DNA from: JABDIY01 sp963751955
Lineage (GTDB): Bacteria > Actinomycetota > Acidimicrobiia > Acidimicrobiales > SZUA-35
Reading direction: 5' to 3'
Length of the DNA: 64,000 bases
Assembly: GCA_963751955.1 (NCBI GenBank)
Contig: CAVVWM010000011.1
Span: 248,001 to 312,000, forward strand
Part shown: piece after piece, positions 17,401 to 24,287 of the stretch
Layout of the letters: every line of letters begins with the position of its first letter
Numbering within the stretch: the first letter of the stretch is position 1
Program-made: the position numbers and the translations under genes
The notes under the pieces: generated by a model
What the model was told of the DNA's origin: nothing
Database searches by the model: none
The model's input: only the letters and a program-made list of their open reading frames with translations

Positions 17401-17795
17401 TCCTCCGGCCGATGGCGGTGGTGATTCTCTGCGGGCTGGTGACCACGCTCCTGTCGACGACGCTCGTCGTCCCGATGGTGTATGACCTCTTCCGGCCCAG
17501 CGTCGACCTTGAGGACCCAATCGACCGTGAGCCGATCATCGAGGACCCGATCGACCGTGAGCCGACACGCAGTCGATCGGACCGGTCCGGCAACGGGAAC
17601 GACGGCACAGGAAAAAGAGCAAACATCGGCTCCGCTCATCACCCAGGAGGTCGGCGATGCGGTTTAGACACCGCTGCCGCCCGAGGCGGCCCGGCTGGCC
17701 CCTGGCCCTCCCGGCCATCGCCGCAGTGGCCCTTCCGCTGGCCGCCTGCAGCGACGAGCCGACTGCCATCAAGACCGTCCCCTACGAGCTGGTAG
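14418..17795 (+). CDS. RND superfamily transporter, first of two (CusA/CzcA-like)
   Basis: An inner-membrane proton-driven efflux pump subunit of about 1,030 residues plus a tail. Start ATG 14418 with AGGGAG upstream. It has TM1 (VALVVLAGVTVLVGAIQL), the DVFPEFDPPLVEVQTEALGLS periplasmic start (in parts), central TM helices with VIVDDVVVDTDNAARR (acidic residues of the proton relay) and a second set from about residue 860. After DLFRPSVDLE the C-terminus contains two DPIDREP repeats and then an unlikely basic tail that overlaps the next gene by 139 nt. A neighbouring frame ending at 17667 (AQEKEQTSAPLITQEVGDAV) looks more natural, so a base error near 17570 is possible. Heads an RND-adaptor-RND operon. 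Confidence 0.85.
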   Translation: MIRWFVDVSIRARVALVVLAGVTVLVGAIQLGSSTVDVFPEFDPPLVEVQTEALGLSAAEVESLITVPLEADLLNGVAWLDEIRSESVDGLSSIVMVFEPGTDPIRARQMVQERMTQAHALPNVSKPPLMLQPLSSNSRVMMVGLTSDDMSLVELGVLARWNIKPRLLGVPGVANVGVWGHRDRQLQVLVDPTDLAAAGASLDEVVETVGEALWVSPLSFLESSKPGTGGFIDTPNQRLGIRHLLPIATPEDLGKVPVVNHPDLSVADITNVIESHQQLIGDAAVNGETGMILVIERFPDADPVAIADDVQTTLSTMRAGLPGVDIETEVFRSAAYIESMSSNLTTVLGIGLILAILLLALFLSSWRSAVIAFAVILTSLAVTLLIFDWQGLSLNIMTISGLLIALGVIVDDVVVDTDNAARRLRQEREAGQTGPSRMPIFLSAIRTRRTLVSATIILLLAVVPVLFFQGLTGDLFSPLVTSYAIAVLVSFAVALLLTPGLTVLLLGDVTDAPDPSPLATRFESFHDALTGLVGRIGRTATLAVAGSLAVVGLAALLLMNTAWTPTFQQDSARVRWEAAPGTSPAAMMSTIGAITEDLTAIDGVDGVSAHIGRAETGDRVVDINTADVWVRFADGADRAATVQAVEQATADLPGSVEVLQTFIPERLDEALNGPDADVTVRVYGIDFDQLDAKADEIAELVDVVDGVASATVPERVLEPQIDVTVDLEAAEGFGILPGDVRRQATTLVSGLQVGSLFEEQKVFDVVVWGEPELRDEASDFDSMPIELPDGSLVPLGELARVETVEATASIQRDAVSRYTDVNVTVDGRSADAVADDIRTALMEVSFEPESRAEIVGGPADGQGGRWRIPVVILAVLIGTYLLIQSVFGGWRLALGLMASALVALFGAVVGAILTGGELTLPVMFGLLAVFGIAIRHAVLAVDQVRRLELDSPEPGPELIDQAFRERAPAVLATTLMVAIFLVPALLFGSAPGLEILRPMAVVILCGLVTTLLSTTLVVPMVYDLFRPSVDLEDPIDREPIIEDPIDREPTRSRSDRSGNGNDGTGKRANIGSAHHPGGRRCGLDTAAARGGPAGPWPSRPSPQWPFRWPPAATSRLPSRPSPTSW

Positions 17796-18121
17796 CCGAC
17801 GAGGCCGACGACATCAACACTGTCGTGTTGACGCAGAGGGCGTCGGAGCGGCTCGTCATGGAGACCGCCCCGGTGTTGGAGCAGACCATCGACGGCAGCA
17901 TCCGGCTGACTGTGCCCTACGCGGCCATCATCTACGACACCATCGGCGACACCTGGGTCTACGCGCACCCCGAGCCACTGAGCTACCGGCGGGCGCCGAT
18001 CACCATCGACTACATCGAGGGCGACCTCGTGGTCCTCGAGGACGGACCCGAACCGGGCACCGAGGTCGCCGTTACATCCGTCGCCGAGCTTTACGGCACT
18101 GACACCGGAGTAGGAAAGTGA
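17657..18121 (+). CDS. Short lipoprotein related to the membrane-proximal end of RND adaptor (MFP) proteins
   Basis: A perfect AGGAGG (17645-17650) fixes the ATG at 17657. Residues 1-31 are a lipoprotein signal (LALPAIAAVALPLAACSD). The remaining 120 residues end in VPYAAIIYDTIGDTWVYAHPE, YRRAPITIDYIEGDLVVLEDGP and TSVAELYGTDTGV, which look like the final beta-barrel and membrane-proximal domains of HlyD/CusB-type adaptors. The long alpha-hairpin and lipoyl domains, which in Gram-negatives reach the outer-membrane channel, are absent. It overlaps the second RND gene by GTGA. A mini-adaptor fits an actinobacterium with no TolC-type channel. It should sit on the outer face of the membrane. Confidence 0.75.
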   Translation: MRFRHRCRPRRPGWPLALPAIAAVALPLAACSDEPTAIKTVPYELVADEADDINTVVLTQRASERLVMETAPVLEQTIDGSIRLTVPYAAIIYDTIGDTWVYAHPEPLSYRRAPITIDYIEGDLVVLEDGPEPGTEVAVTSVAELYGTDTGVGK

Positions 18122-21100
18122 AAGAACTTCACACACTGGTCCATTTAAGCCTCCGCTACCGGTATCTGGTCGCCTTTATGGCCGGGCTGATACTGCTGCT
18201 CGGCGTGCTGCAGGTGCAGCGGATGCCGATCGACGTCTTCCCCGAGTTCGCTCCACCCCAGGTCGAGGTCCAGACCCCCGCGCTCGGGTTGTCGGCCGAG
18301 GAGGTGGAGTCCCTGATCACCGCCCCGATGGAGGAGTCCTTCGCCGGCCTCCCCCGCCTGGAGACCATGCGCTCCAAGTCGGTCGAGCAGCTGTCGTCGA
18401 TCAAGCTGATCTTCAGTCGGGGGACCGATCTCATGGAGGCCAGGCAGGCAATCCAGGAGCGGATGTTGCTCGTCACCCCAACGCTGCCGACCTGGGCCGC
18501 GCCACCGAACATGCTGCCACCGCTGTCGTCGACAGCCCGGACGGTGAAGATCGGTATCAGCAGCGACAGCCTGTCGACCATCGACCTCTCGATGATCACC
18601 TACTGGACGATCCGTCAGCGCCTGCTGCGAGTCCCCGGCGTGGCCAACGTGGCCATCTGGGGCGAGCGGATCGACTTGCCGACCATGCAGGTCGACTCCG
18701 AGCTGATGGCCCTGCACGACATCACGTCGGCCGAGGTCATGCAGGTCATGTCCGACACCCTCGACTCCGGGATGGTTCAGTACTCCGAGGGCTCGGTCAT
18801 CGGGACAGGCGGGAACCTCGACACGGCAGCCAACCGGCTACCGGTCAACTACATCAGCTCCGTCCAGGACGCAGAAACCCTGGGCCAGGTCCCGATCAAT
18901 GCTCGGACAGACGCCGCCGGCAATCAGCTGCGGCTGGAAGACGTCGGATCGGCGATCCACGGCACCTGGCCGATGATCGGCGATGCTGTCGTCAACGATG
19001 GCGAAGGTCTGCTCCTGATCGTCGAGAAGTTCCCCTGGGCCAACACGGTTGAGGTCACCCACGGCGTCGAGGACGCCATGGCCGCAATGGCCCCCGGGCT
19101 GCCCGGAGTTGACTATGACACGACGATCTTCCGGCCGGCGACCTTCGTTGAGATGTCGATCGAGAACCTGACGAGGGCGATACTCATCGGCGCCGTCCTC
19201 GTTGTGGTGGTCCTGCTGCTGTTCCTGTACGAGTGGCGGACTGCGCTGATCAGCGCCACGATCATCCCAATGTCGCTGATGGCGACGTTGCTGATCATGC
19301 CGTTTTTTGGGGCCGAGGTGTCGACGATCAACGTGATGGTGCTGGCCGGTCTCGTCATCGCTGTCGGCGCGGTCGTCGACGACGCGATCGTCGACGTCGA
19401 GAACATCGTACGAAGATTGCGGGAGCAGCGCGCCTCTGGTGTGGACGTGCCGACCTCCCGCGTCGTTATCGACGCATCGGTCGAGGTTCGCAACGCAATA
19501 GTCTACGCTTCCCTGATCGAGGCGGTCGCCCTCATGCCGGTGTTCTTCCTCGAGGGCCTGTCCGGCGCCTTCTTCCAGCCGCTGGCCCGGGCCTACGTGA
19601 TCGCCGTACTCGTGTCGGGCTTCATCGCCATGACGGTGACCCCGGCGCTGTGCTACATGCTGCTCCGCAAGGCCCCCCTCGACAAGCGGCAGTCGCCGAT
19701 CCTCCCGCTGCTCCACCGGGGCTACACCCGGGCGCTCAAGCCAGCGTTGGGTCGACCGGCCCTGGCCATCGGCGCCTTCGCCCTGCTGGCCTTCTCCGGC
19801 ATCGGCGTCTACCCTCAGCTCGGTCAGGAGCTCCTGCCCGACTTCAAGGAACGCGACTTCCTGATGCACTGGTTGGGCAAGCCGGGAACCTCCCACCCCG
19901 AGATGGTGCGGATCTCCCAACTGGCCTGCCAGGAGCTACTGACCATCGACGGGGTGAACAACTGCGGCTCCCACATCGGCCAGGCCCTGCTCATGGACGA
20001 GGTCTACGGCATCTATTTCGGTGAGAACTGGATCAGCGTCGATCCGTCGGTCGATTACGACGAGACGCTGGCGACGGTCCAGGCCACGGTCGACGGCTAC
20101 CCGGGCCTGGTGCGCGATGTGCAGACCTACCTGAAGGAGCGGATCCGGGAGGTCCTGACCGGTTCGAGCCACCCGATCGTGATCCGGATCTACGGTGAGG
20201 ATATGGACGTGCTCCGACGGATTTCAGCCGAGATAGAAGAGGCGCTCAGGGCCGAGGACGGACTCAAAGAGGTCCATACCGAGTTACTCGTCGACATTCC
20301 CCAGGTCGACATCAAGGTCGATCTGGACCTGGCCGCCGCCTACGGGGTCAAACCGGGGGACGTCCGCCGCCAGGCCGGCATCATGCTCGCCGGCGAGGAG
20401 ACAGGCGACATCCACACTGCCAACCGGACCTACGACGTCAACATCTGGAGCTTGCCCGAGAACCGCGACAGCATGACCGACATCTACAACCTCCCGATCG
20501 AGACTCCAGGCGGTGAGCGGGTCGCCCTCCAAGAGATCGCCTCGATCGAGATCGTCCCAACGGCAAACGCTGTCAACCGGGAAAACTTGGCCCGGCGGAT
20601 CCACGTCGAGGCCGAGCTCGACGGCGTCGCCCTGTCGGAGGCGGTGGAGACGGTGGAGGAGGTGCTGGAAGAGATCGAGTTCCCCGTCGGCTACTTCCCG
20701 GAGATGCTCGGCGAGTTCACCGAGCAACAGGAAGCTTCCAGAAACCTCCTCCGAATTTCGTTGCTTTCAAGCCTGCTGATCCTCATCCTGCTGTACGTCT
20801 CCTACAACAGCATAAAGCTGGCGCTGCTGTCCTTCTTCGCCCTGTCGGCGGCGCTGGTTGGAGGCGTTCTGGCGGCCTGGGGCACAGGCGGGGTCCTGTC
20901 GCTCGGGTCGCTGGTCGGCTTCCTGACCGTTCTCGGCATCGCCGCTCGCAACGGCATCATGCTGATCAACCACTACCAGCACCTCGAGGACAAGGAGGGT
21001 ATGGCGTTCGGGCCAGATCTTGTACTCCGTGGAGCCCGGGAACGGGTGGCGCCGATCCTGATGACCGCCCTCACCACTGGCCTGGCCCTGGTGCCGCTCG

Positions 21101-21255
21101 CGATCTCGGGGAGTATCCCGGGTCACGAGATCGAGCACCCGATGGCCATCGTTATCCTCGGTGGGCTGATCACCTCGACGCTCGTCAACCTGTTCATCGT
21201 GCCGTCGGTCTACCTGCTAATCGGCGACCGGCACAAGATGGCCGTCGCCACCTGA
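18118..21255 (+). CDS. RND superfamily transporter, second of two (CusA/CzcA-like)
   Basis: The 1,045-residue protein starts at a GTG that overlaps the adaptor stop (GTGA). It carries TM1, MPIDVFPEFAPPQVEVQTPALG (in parts), the relay motif AVGAVVDDAIVDVENIVRRL, and a full second half ending with GHEIEHPMAIVILGGLITST and VYLLIGDRHKM. Architecture and length match heavy-metal-type RND pumps, though the residues that would bind metal cannot be judged by eye. It differs clearly from the first RND protein, so the pair may form a hetero-oligomer as MdtB/MdtC do; this is inference. It lies inside the segment bounded by 59-bp repeats. Confidence 0.9.
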   Translation: MKELHTLVHLSLRYRYLVAFMAGLILLLGVLQVQRMPIDVFPEFAPPQVEVQTPALGLSAEEVESLITAPMEESFAGLPRLETMRSKSVEQLSSIKLIFSRGTDLMEARQAIQERMLLVTPTLPTWAAPPNMLPPLSSTARTVKIGISSDSLSTIDLSMITYWTIRQRLLRVPGVANVAIWGERIDLPTMQVDSELMALHDITSAEVMQVMSDTLDSGMVQYSEGSVIGTGGNLDTAANRLPVNYISSVQDAETLGQVPINARTDAAGNQLRLEDVGSAIHGTWPMIGDAVVNDGEGLLLIVEKFPWANTVEVTHGVEDAMAAMAPGLPGVDYDTTIFRPATFVEMSIENLTRAILIGAVLVVVVLLLFLYEWRTALISATIIPMSLMATLLIMPFFGAEVSTINVMVLAGLVIAVGAVVDDAIVDVENIVRRLREQRASGVDVPTSRVVIDASVEVRNAIVYASLIEAVALMPVFFLEGLSGAFFQPLARAYVIAVLVSGFIAMTVTPALCYMLLRKAPLDKRQSPILPLLHRGYTRALKPALGRPALAIGAFALLAFSGIGVYPQLGQELLPDFKERDFLMHWLGKPGTSHPEMVRISQLACQELLTIDGVNNCGSHIGQALLMDEVYGIYFGENWISVDPSVDYDETLATVQATVDGYPGLVRDVQTYLKERIREVLTGSSHPIVIRIYGEDMDVLRRISAEIEEALRAEDGLKEVHTELLVDIPQVDIKVDLDLAAAYGVKPGDVRRQAGIMLAGEETGDIHTANRTYDVNIWSLPENRDSMTDIYNLPIETPGGERVALQEIASIEIVPTANAVNRENLARRIHVEAELDGVALSEAVETVEEVLEEIEFPVGYFPEMLGEFTEQQEASRNLLRISLLSSLLILILLYVSYNSIKLALLSFFALSAALVGGVLAAWGTGGVLSLGSLVGFLTVLGIAARNGIMLINHYQHLEDKEGMAFGPDLVLRGARERVAPILMTALTTGLALVPLAISGSIPGHEIEHPMAIVILGGLITSTLVNLFIVPSVYLLIGDRHKMAVAT

Positions 21256-21331
21256 AATCGGTAGGAACCGCCGATCGAGGTCGGCCTGACCGTCGGCGCT
21301 CTGCTACCGACCACCCTCATAGGCTGAGGGC

Positions 21332-21658
21332 GTGGATGACCGCTATGAACCCCTGGATATTCATGTGAAGCGCACCGAGGGGGTAACGATCACCTTCGCC
21401 GACGATTTCGTCGCCGAGTTCAATCTTGTTGCATTGAGGTTGCGCTGCCCGTGCGCTAAGTGTCGCAGCCTGCGAGATCGCGGGGAGGAGAGTTGGCCTC
21501 GGCCCGGAAGTCCAATCCCGCTCGAGATCGCGACAGCCGAAATGCACGGGGCGTGGGGACTGAGCCCTACTTGGAACGACGGGCACACCGCTGGCATTTA
21601 TCCCTTCGAGGCGCTGCGCCACTGGGCCGACCATGAGGGGACCAACCGCCGGGGATAG
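21332..21658 (+). CDS. DUF971 family protein
   Basis: A 108-residue protein matching DUF971, the small zinc-binding-like domain also found at the N-terminus of gamma-butyrobetaine hydroxylases and near Fe-S or Mrp-type genes. Seen are VTITFADDFVAEFNLVALRL, the cysteine cluster CPCAKCRSL, and GAWGLSPTWNDGHTAGIYPFEALRHW (in parts). GTG 21332 start; an ATG four codons in is possible. It stands alone, 76 nt after the RND operon. The biochemical role is not settled. Confidence 0.82.
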   Translation: MDDRYEPLDIHVKRTEGVTITFADDFVAEFNLVALRLRCPCAKCRSLRDRGEESWPRPGSPIPLEIATAEMHGAWGLSPTWNDGHTAGIYPFEALRHWADHEGTNRRG

Positions 21659-21659
21659 A

Positions 21660-22090
21660 GCCAGTCTTCAGAAGATTCGCAAGGCCTGTCCTCGGCCACC
21701 TGGTGGCCGATCTTGAGCGCCGGGTACAACTGACCCCCAGCTGGCCGGTGATCAGGGCGATCTTCTCGCCGATGGCGAGAAGTCTGAGCGCTGGTGTCCG
21801 ACATTGCGCTCCCGGCATCGACCTTCACATGCGCGCCAGGCTCCTCGAATGGGTGAACGGCACGCAGGGCCGCTACCTCGGCACCCACGAGGCGCTCGAG
21901 CCCGGCGTCGCAGCATCGCGGCATAGGCGGTGGTCGACTTGCCACAGCCCGACTCGCCGACGAGGCCGAAGGCCTCACCCGGGCGGATCTGGAAGGTCAC
22001 ACCCCGCAGAACCTCACGGGGTACGCGGCGTACGGCATAGGCGAGCTCCAGATCCTTGATCGCAAGGGCCGCGGTCTCGGGGTCACCACG
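21660..22090 (-). pseudogene. Degenerate oligopeptide ABC transporter ATPase (DppD/OppD-like)
   Basis: On the minus strand, one frame gives a good N-terminus: LAIKDLELAYAVRRVPREVL, then RGVTFQIRPGEAFGLVGESG with Walker A GESGCGKSTT. It then leaves frame; scattered fragments follow in other frames (GAHVKVDAGSAMSDTS, LAIGEKIALI, QLYPALKIGHQVAE), which are the expected next elements of a peptide-type ATPase. The signature motif, Walker B and the C-terminal half are gone. Several frame shifts and deletions show real decay. It begins directly where the truncated binding-protein gene ends, so the permease genes have been lost between them. Confidence 0.75.
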
Positions 22091-22589
22091 ATCGACGTCG
22101 GTCGTAGGTGTTGGCCACATCGCGGCCCCAGTCGGCGGAGGTGAAGTCGCTGCCGTCCTGCCACTTGGCGCCTTGACGAAGGTCGAGTGTCCACTGGTCG
22201 CCGGTCTCGTTCGGGGACCATCCCGTAGCAAGGGCCGTTGCGTCGATGTTGCCGTCTGCGCCGAGGCCGACGAGATATTCGAAGCTCTGCGACGTCACGC
22301 CGTAGGTGCCGACCTCGAGCATGTTGACGGGATCGAGGCCAGTGCTCGAGTCGCCCTGCTGGATACCGACGATGAGGTTGCCACCCGATGCGCCGCCGCC
22401 AGCTGCGGTGGTTGCACCCTCTGGGGTCGTGGCCGTCGTTTCGCCGTCTCCGTCACTGCCGCAGGCGGCGATGGCACCCATGAAGGGCGTCGACAGGCCG
22501 ATGATGGCGCCCCGTTTCACGAAGTCGCGGCGGCTGATCCTGCACTGCGCGTACGCCTCGATGACGTCGAGCTCTTCTGTTCGGCCCAT
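22083..22589 (-). pseudogene. Truncated ABC transporter substrate-binding lipoprotein (family 5, peptide type)
   Basis: From ATG 22589 the frame encodes MGRTEELDVIEAYAQCRISR, a Tat/lipoprotein signal (SRRDFVKRGAIIGLS, lipobox IAACGSD), a Gly/Thr-rich linker and the start of a family-5 solute-binding domain (LIVGIQQGDSSTGLDPVNML, ATGWSPNETGDQWTLDLRQG, KWQDGSDFTSADW). It stops after about 168 of the usual 500-550 residues, where it meets the ATPase remnant. Homologues carry this N-terminus upstream of permease and ATPase genes. The start lies inside the right 59-bp repeat, divergent from the SoxD-FAH gene. Confidence 0.8.
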
Positions 22590-22635
22590 GTCAGAGCGCT
22601 GAGACAGCACCCCCCTCGATCAACTACGATCCAGC
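22577..22635. repeat. 59-bp element, right copy (divergent promoter)
   Basis: Same-orientation partner of 13197-13255 (50/59 identical). It spans codons 1-4 of the binding-protein pseudogene on the minus strand and the whole space up to two bases before the SoxD-FAH ATG. The best-conserved parts are GGCCCATGTCAG, GCTGAGACAGCA, TCGATCAA and TACGATCCAGC. Confidence 0.75.
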
Positions 22636-22636
22636 G
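22601..22636 (+). promoter_or_regulatory. Putative leaderless promoter of the SoxD-FAH gene
   Basis: GAGACA (22601-22606) is a partial -35, and TACGAT (22625-22630) a good -10, 18 bp apart. Seven bases after the -10 is the ATG at 22637, so the mRNA would start at or next to the start codon; no Shine-Dalgarno is present. The same elements are conserved in the left 59-bp copy. Confidence 0.45.
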
Positions 22637-23728
22637 ATGCTGCTCGTTCCGTGCCCGGTCTGTGGGCCCCGAAACAGTGAAGATCTGGCGTACAAGGGCG
22701 AGTCTGTCCGTCGTCCCGACCCCAACAACGTCACCAAAGAGGAGTGGAGGAACTACCTCTACATGCGCAAGAACACCGCTGGATGGATGGAAGAGACCTG
22801 GTACTGCCGCAACGGATGCCAGCGCTATTTCAAAACCGAACGCAACACGATCACCAACGAGTTTCGCAACTCGCCGATCCCGGGTACGAAAAACCTGATG
22901 CAGCTTGCGACAGTGCGGACCTCCTCGGGTACTGCGGCGGCGCTCGTGAACGACGACGCCGTCAGCCTGCTTTCCTACGACGACGCTGGCGATGCACTGC
23001 GAGCAGCACCGATGTCTGCGTTGCACCAAGCCAGAATCGGGACAGAAGTGGGTCTGGACGAGGTGAGGTTTGCGCCCGTTGTGCCCCGGCCATCCAAAAT
23101 CATCTGCGTCGGGCTCAACTACCGAGATCATGTCGAGGAGATGGGTCGAGCGGTGCCGACCGCCCCCACCTGTTTTGCCAAGTTCGCCGGAGCCCTGATC
23201 GGTGCAACCGACACAATCGAAATGCCCACTGCAGACATTTCCAGCTCGGTCGACTGGGAGGTGGAACTTACCGTTGTCATCGGGTCACCCGTTCGCAACG
23301 CCACGGCCACCGAGGCCATGGCCGCAATTGCCGGTTACACCGTGCTCAACGACGTGTCGATGCGCGACTGGCAGACCAGGAGTATTCAGTTTCTAGCTGG
23401 GAAAACGTGGGAAAAGTGCACTCCGGTCGGGCCCTGGATCGTGGGAACCGATGTGTTGGGTGACGGCTCGGGTCTCGCCGTATCGTGCGATGTGAACGGA
23501 GTGAACAAACAGTCGTCCAACACAGACCACCTCATCTTCGGGGCTGTCGATCTGGTGCAGGACCTGTCCAAGGTGATAACCCTCGAACCGGGTGACCTCA
23601 TCGCCACCGGAACGCCCGGAGGAGTCGGTGCCGGTCGAGACCCCAAGGAGTTCCTCGAGGACGGCGACGTACTGACCACCACCATCGAGGGCATCGGGAC
23701 CCTGACCAACCCGTGCCACCGGTCCTGA
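22637..23728 (+). CDS. Fusion of a sarcosine oxidase delta-like domain to a fumarylacetoacetate hydrolase-family domain
   Basis: Residues 1-80 match SoxD, the small zinc subunit of heterotetrameric sarcosine oxidase: CPVCG (C6, C9), WRNYLYMRKNTAG, ETWYCRNGCQRYF (C57, C61) and ERNTITNEF. The fourth ligand position is Cys where SoxD usually has His. From M88 a complete FAH-family protein follows: KIICVGLNYRDHVEEMG, FAKFAGALIGATDTIE, DWEVELTVVIG with metal-binding acids, NDVSMRDWQ, and ATGTPGGVGAG. FAH-family enzymes hydrolyse or decarboxylate beta-keto acids. No stop separates the parts. An internal start at ATG 22898 would give FAH alone. No soxB, soxA or soxG genes are present. A deletion-born fusion beside the decayed ABC genes is likely. 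Confidence 0.85.
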   Translation: MLLVPCPVCGPRNSEDLAYKGESVRRPDPNNVTKEEWRNYLYMRKNTAGWMEETWYCRNGCQRYFKTERNTITNEFRNSPIPGTKNLMQLATVRTSSGTAAALVNDDAVSLLSYDDAGDALRAAPMSALHQARIGTEVGLDEVRFAPVVPRPSKIICVGLNYRDHVEEMGRAVPTAPTCFAKFAGALIGATDTIEMPTADISSSVDWEVELTVVIGSPVRNATATEAMAAIAGYTVLNDVSMRDWQTRSIQFLAGKTWEKCTPVGPWIVGTDVLGDGSGLAVSCDVNGVNKQSSNTDHLIFGAVDLVQDLSKVITLEPGDLIATGTPGGVGAGRDPKEFLEDGDVLTTTIEGIGTLTNPCHRS

Positions 23729-23860
23729 GCGGCCCACAGTCCTTCGCCAGCGAACAAGCGCGACGCCGCGCGCTGCACACCCTAAGCAATACACGCAGGG
23801 GTTGTAGATGACTTCTCGGGCGTGCGACAGTGGAACTTCAACGCTGGCCAAAGGAACGAA

Positions 23861-24277
23861 ATGCCTTCTGTAGACGACCAACTCGCAGCAATGGACATCT
23901 TCCGAGGTCTCTCCAAAGCAGACATCAGAAAGGTCCGTCGTCTGATGACGCCGACCACTATCAAGGCCGGCAAAGAATTCATCACAGAGGGTGCCCCAGG
24001 ACGCCAGGCGTTTCTCCTTCTCAGCGGCCGGGCCACCGTTCGACGCGGGTCAAAGATCCTCACAACCGTGGGTGCCGGCGACTTCCTGGGCGAAATGAGC
24101 GTTCTCACCGGCGACGCTCGGACAGCCACCGTCACCGCCGATACAGACTTGGAGGTGGAGGTGCTCAACCGGAGGGAATTCAGCAGCCTTCTGGAAGAGC
24201 AACCGAAATTGGCGATCAAGCTACTGATGGCGGTCATCAATCGGCTTCGGCAACTCGAGCCGGGATTGGTCGGGTAA
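23861..24277 (+). CDS. Single-domain cyclic nucleotide-binding protein
   Basis: ATG 23861 is chosen because AAGGA precedes it at 5-6 nt. The 138-residue product is one cNMP-binding domain: FRGLSKADIRKVRRLM, then EFITEGAPGRQAFLLLSGRA, the phosphate-binding cassette GDFLGEMSVLTGDARTATVT with its GE and RTAT elements, and a closing helix. The consensus cassette R is kept (ARTATV), so cAMP binding is plausible. There is no DNA-binding or effector domain, so it must act through a partner. It precedes a sucrase/ferredoxin-like gene by 10 nt, probably one operon. Confidence 0.85.
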   Translation: MPSVDDQLAAMDIFRGLSKADIRKVRRLMTPTTIKAGKEFITEGAPGRQAFLLLSGRATVRRGSKILTTVGAGDFLGEMSVLTGDARTATVTADTDLEVEVLNRREFSSLLEEQPKLAIKLLMAVINRLRQLEPGLVG

Positions 24278-24287
24278 ACACCTCAAG

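Noticed and set aside
18838..19920. 360-codon open frame antisense to the second RND gene
   Set aside because: It mirrors the codon bias of the RND gene, is rich in Gly, Arg and His with no domain pattern, and lacks a plausible ribosome-binding site.
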